Source: Anaeromyces robustus
Lineage: Eukaryota; Neocallimastigomycota; Neocallimastigomycetes; Neocallimastigales; Neocallimastigaceae
NCBI GenBank assembly: GCA_002104895.1
Contig: MCFG01000170.1
Coordinates: 1-25,000, forward strand
Direction: 5' to 3'
DNA length: 25,000 bases
Shown here in pieces: positions 22,473 through 25,000 of this stretch. Each line of letters begins with the position of its first letter. Position 1 is the first letter of the stretch. Both the position numbers and the translations under genes were made by a program. Below the pieces are notes generated by a model that worked only from the letters and a program-made list of their open reading frames with translations, ran no database searches and was not told the DNA's origin.

Positions 22473-23070
22473 TGATGATAATGATCATGATGATAATCAA
22501 AGTACAAAAGATAAAAATAGTAATAGAATTCTTCAAAATCATTATCATAAACCAATATCTCAAATGATAAATAAATATTTCCCTTCTGTATTTAAAAAAC
22601 AAAATATCGAAATAGATTCATCAACAAAAACATTAAACAATAATATAATAATATCAAAAGATAATGAAGATGAAGATGAAAATGAAAATGAAAATGAAAA
22701 TGAAAAAAAGGGTGAAACAGTTAGAATAGATAATAATAGTCAAGATAAAATTATTCCATTAGATACCCAACAAATTAAATTATTTGAATCCATTGATTCA
22801 TCTAATTTATCAATCAGTGATATAGCAAATTCAATCCGTAGTAAAAAGAATAAAGTTTATCGTACAGATACTCTTCAAACCTTTGAAACCGCCAATTCGA
22901 CAATATATAATTCTATTACTACATCAGGAAATGAAAATTCAAAAGATTTTGAATATATTGAAACGGAATCAGAAAATTCAGAAGCAGAAAATATTGAATT
23001 AGAAGATGATGATATTTTCAAAGATTGTTCCGTTGATTATAATATAAAAGGAATGGGTGATTTCCTTTAA
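18225..23070 (+). CDS. SLC10/BASS-type membrane transporter with extra N-terminal region and long low-complexity tail
   Basis: Exons 18225-19149, 19331-20169 and 20596-23070 join to 1412 residues. Residues 1-308 hold several hydrophobic stretches (about 10-33, 99-121, 172-194, 201-213) and a second signal-like segment ending LFVLPQVKAEE. About 310-450 form a Cys-containing, N-glycosylatable domain like the extracellular domain of SLC10A3/SLC10A5-type proteins. About 459-742 are the BASS membrane core: FMFSMGLSFSG, ICQLIINPLVAF, VAASPGSF, YYLGGDRALAIGL, NTGLQNSPLAL and LWTVVEGV. This family imports bile acids or other organic anions, usually with Na+. Here the Na1-site residues are replaced, so the coupling ion and substrate are unknown. 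The tail (743-1412) has poly-Asn runs, NT, KDKN and EN repeats, a Ser/Arg stretch (about 931-945) and acidic blocks. Both introns keep frame. The ATG at 19333 alone would lack a signal peptide. Confidence 0.85.
19250..19298. repeat. (ATTTTT)n run in an intron
   Basis: About eight near-perfect ATTTTT units form most of the downstream half of intron 1 (19150-19330) of the SLC10-like gene. The acceptor after it is AAAAG|GA, without a nearby polypyrimidine tract. Confidence 0.85.
20365..20540. repeat. 22-bp minisatellite with alternating unit variants
   Basis: About eight units of [T/C]ACTAATATATATATAAAATAA fill much of intron 2 (20170-20595) of the SLC10-like gene. Units starting at 20365, 20387, 20409, 20431, 20453 and 20475 alternate strictly between T and C at the first base, so the real period is 44 bp. 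The last units are degenerate. Confidence 0.93.
21214..21285 (+). repeat. Coding duplication, copy 1 (EHYISNLEIERI + poly-Asn)
   Basis: Within the tail of the SLC10-like protein, starting at residue 795. It encodes EHYISNLEIERI followed by a run of AAT-coded Asn. Over 48 bases it differs from the copy at 22399 at two positions only. Confidence 0.9.
22399..22470 (+). repeat. Coding duplication, copy 2 (EHYITNLEIERIY + poly-Asn)
   Basis: The second copy starts at residue 1190 of the same protein, about 1.2 kb downstream. It encodes EHYITNLEIERIY, poly-Asn and then poly-Asp. The flanking sequence is not similar, so only this short block and the repeat tract were duplicated or retained. Confidence 0.9.
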
Positions 23071-23336
23071 ATACATTATAATATTTTATAAAAAAAAAAA
23101 ATAAAATAAAATAAAATATATAATAAAAAAAATTAAAAAAAAAAAAAAAAATAATAATAATAATAATAAATATAAAAAATTTATATTTTAAATAACAATT
23201 TTTTACAGAAAAAAAAAAACTAAAATTTCCAATTTTTTTTTTTTCTTTTCGTAATTTACATAATAAACGCTTTTTAAATATTTTAAATTTATATTTATAT
23301 CCAGAAAAATATTTATATTATTAAGAAAATAAAAAA

Positions 23337-23382
<46 letters not shown>

Positions 23383-23838
23383 TAATAATAATAATAATAT
23401 TAATAATAATAAATATAACGATTATTATATATTTTTATTTATTTATTATCCTTTTAAATATTCTTTTAATAAATATTTTATTCATTAAAGTAATATATTA
23501 ACAAATAAATAAATATATACATATATAATAAATAATTATTATTTAAAGCAAATGAAAAATATAAATAAATGTAAATAATAATAAAAAAAAAAATAAATAA
23601 CAAAATAAATATAAATATATTGTAATTTTTGTTATACTTAATTATCATTTCAATCATACAAAATTAAGAAATTATAAAAAATTTATATACATTATATATA
23701 CATTATTAATGATTCTTTTTAAAAATATAATTGTAATTATAAATCATATTTTATATTAAATTTTAATTTTAATTTTTTAATTTATATTTAAATAATAGAG
23801 ATATAAAAAAAGTATATATTTTTTTGTAGTTATAAATA

Positions 23839-23875
<37 letters not shown>
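23071..23875. other. Intergenic region between the SLC10-like and DPH7 genes
   Basis: About 0.8 kb between two + strand genes, holding the 3' UTR of the first and the promoter of the second. It is A/T only, with an (AAT)n run at about 23345-23412, A runs near 23136-23150, and a 31-base A tract ending at the DPH7 start codon. No coding gene or RNA gene is visible. Confidence 0.65.
23345..23412. repeat. (AAT)n microsatellite
   Basis: About 12 uninterrupted AAT units (to 23381), then interrupted AAT units to about 23412, between the SLC10-like and DPH7 genes. Confidence 0.9.
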
Positions 23876-23878
<3 letters not shown>

Positions 23879-25000
23879 TCAGAAAGGAAAGTAACTTATT
23901 ATACTCCACAAACAGATTACGAATATAAAGCAGTTTATTGGTAAAGAAAAATAAATGAGAATGATAATAATAGTAATGCTCTATTATAAAATATTATTAA
24001 AAATAAAATTAAAAAATGTATCATTAATCTTTTAAATTATTTTAGTGATTTAATTAGTTTTTTTATTTTTTTTAAAAAAAAAAAAAAAAAATTCAAAATG
24101 GTCAATGGATAATTAATACTTTCCCACCTTTTTGTATATTATATATATATTTAATATATTTAAATAAAAAAATAAAATAATACTAAAAAAATAAAATAAT
24201 ACAAAAAAAATAAAAAGTACCGACGTTGTGGAATTTTGTCCTTACCAAGGACTTGAAAATTATTTTGTAATTGGAACTTATGAAGTTTTAGAATCAGGAG
24301 GAAATGTCATTTCAGAAGTAGCTAATGACTTATCAAATGACAATGAAGATGAAAATGAGGATGAAATTGAAGATGAAAATACTGAAAACAATGACGAAGA
24401 TGATGAAAATTCAATTAAACGTACTGGAAGATTATTATTTCAAAATCTAGAACCAGTTAAAGACGATTCAAATAAAAAAAAAATTAAAATGTAAAATATG
24501 TAATAAAATTTATTATTATTATTATTATTATAATAATAATAATAATAGTAATAATTTTATATAATTTTATTATTTTTCTTCTTAATTATAACTAAAGCTA
24601 TTATATAATTATGATATTAAGTATTTCTTATATTTTTATTATATTCATTTATATATCATTCCAATTCATAATTAATATATGTATCTACATTTTATTTTGA
24701 ATAATAAATTTATATAATATATAAACAATAATTAATAGACATAATGTATTAAATTTGAACACAGCTGCAATTTTTGATTTAAAATGGTCTTATCAAAAAA
24801 TTAATGACAATGGTTATTTAGGTATGGCAGATGCTGTAGGAGATGTTACTGTTTATAAATTAAATACCAATGGGAAAATTGTAATATTCATTTATATATA
24901 TAAATATAAACAATTATAACTATAACTATAGTTTTTTTAATTATAATATAAATAAATATAAATAATAATACTATTAGAATTATAATAAAACGTATTATAT
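23876..25000 (+). CDS. dph7: DPH7, WD-repeat diphthine methylesterase of diphthamide biosynthesis (5' part)
   Basis: Exons 23876-23940, 24218-24490 and 24739-24880 give the first 159 residues; a GTAATA donor at 24881 leads off the right edge. DPH7 (WDR85; Rrt2 in yeast) is a cytosolic WD40 protein that demethylates diphthine methyl ester, which allows the last amidation of the diphthamide on elongation factor 2. Family landmarks occur in order: TDYEYKAVYCTDVVEFCP, then ENYFVIGTYEV, GRLLFQNL, NTAAIFDLKW and YLGMADAVGDVTVYKL. These correspond to DTEY..VEWCP, GTY, GRL, AILDMKW and GLADA..G in animal DPH7. An acidic Asn/Asp/Glu insert of about 35 residues separates the first two blade strands. 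The acceptor at 24738 (AATAG) was chosen because the nearer CAG at 24771-24773 breaks the frame. The start follows a 31-base A tract. Confidence 0.87.

Noticed and set aside
21219-22602. Several - strand open frames opposite the transporter tail
   Set aside because: They are poly-Leu/Ile/Val shadows of AAT and related repeats in the real + strand coding sequence.
1-25000. CRISPR array, bacterial operon or integrated viral element
   Set aside because: No regular repeat-spacer array, no bacterial gene layout, and no reverse transcriptase, integrase, capsid or transposase reading frame was seen.

Overview
The window is a very AT-rich piece of a eukaryotic nuclear genome. Non-coding DNA is almost entirely A and T, full of homopolymers and (AAT)n, (AAAT)n and (TTAA)n runs, and genes stand out by their slightly higher GC. 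Genes have short spliceosomal introns (mostly 76-430 nt, GTAAGT or GTATGT donors, TAG/CAG/AAG acceptors), A-rich sequence before the ATG, and poly-Asn tracts. This, a fungal Agd3-type deacetylase pair and a repeated six-cysteine C-terminal module point to an anaerobic gut fungus (Neocallimastigomycota). That assignment is an inference; another AT-rich lineage is not excluded.

Layout, left to right: (1) the 3' end of a + strand gene, possibly the TFIIH subunit p62/Tfb1 (1-199); (2) a complete nine-exon calnexin gene on the - strand (1280-3993); (3) a - strand gene for a secreted Agd3-like (CE18) polysaccharide deacetylase with a Thr/Ser linker and two tandem six-cysteine modules (5767-8914); (4) a divergent + strand paralogue with five exons and a charged tail instead of the cysteine modules (10518-13794); (5) a 4.4-kb stretch with no recognisable gene (13795-18224); (6) a three-exon + strand gene for a large SLC10/BASS-type transporter with an extra hydrophobic N-terminal region, an extracellular domain, a BASS membrane core and a ~670-residue low-complexity tail (18225-23070); (7) the 5' part of a DPH7 (diphthamide biosynthesis WD-repeat protein) gene running off the right edge (23876-25000).

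The genes do not form one pathway. The two deacetylases are the only evident functional unit: a head-to-head pair of secreted enzymes that probably remove acetyl groups from a surface or extracellular amino-polysaccharide, with no other galactosaminogalactan-type genes beside them. Calnexin would help fold such N-glycosylated secreted proteins, but its proximity is probably coincidental. The points most worth checking are the cysteine modules and their exon layout, the different tails of the deacetylase pair, the loss of all Na1-site side chains in the SLC10-like protein, and its unusual N-terminal region. All exon boundaries were assigned by eye from reading frame, splice consensus and family similarity. 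No database search was run.
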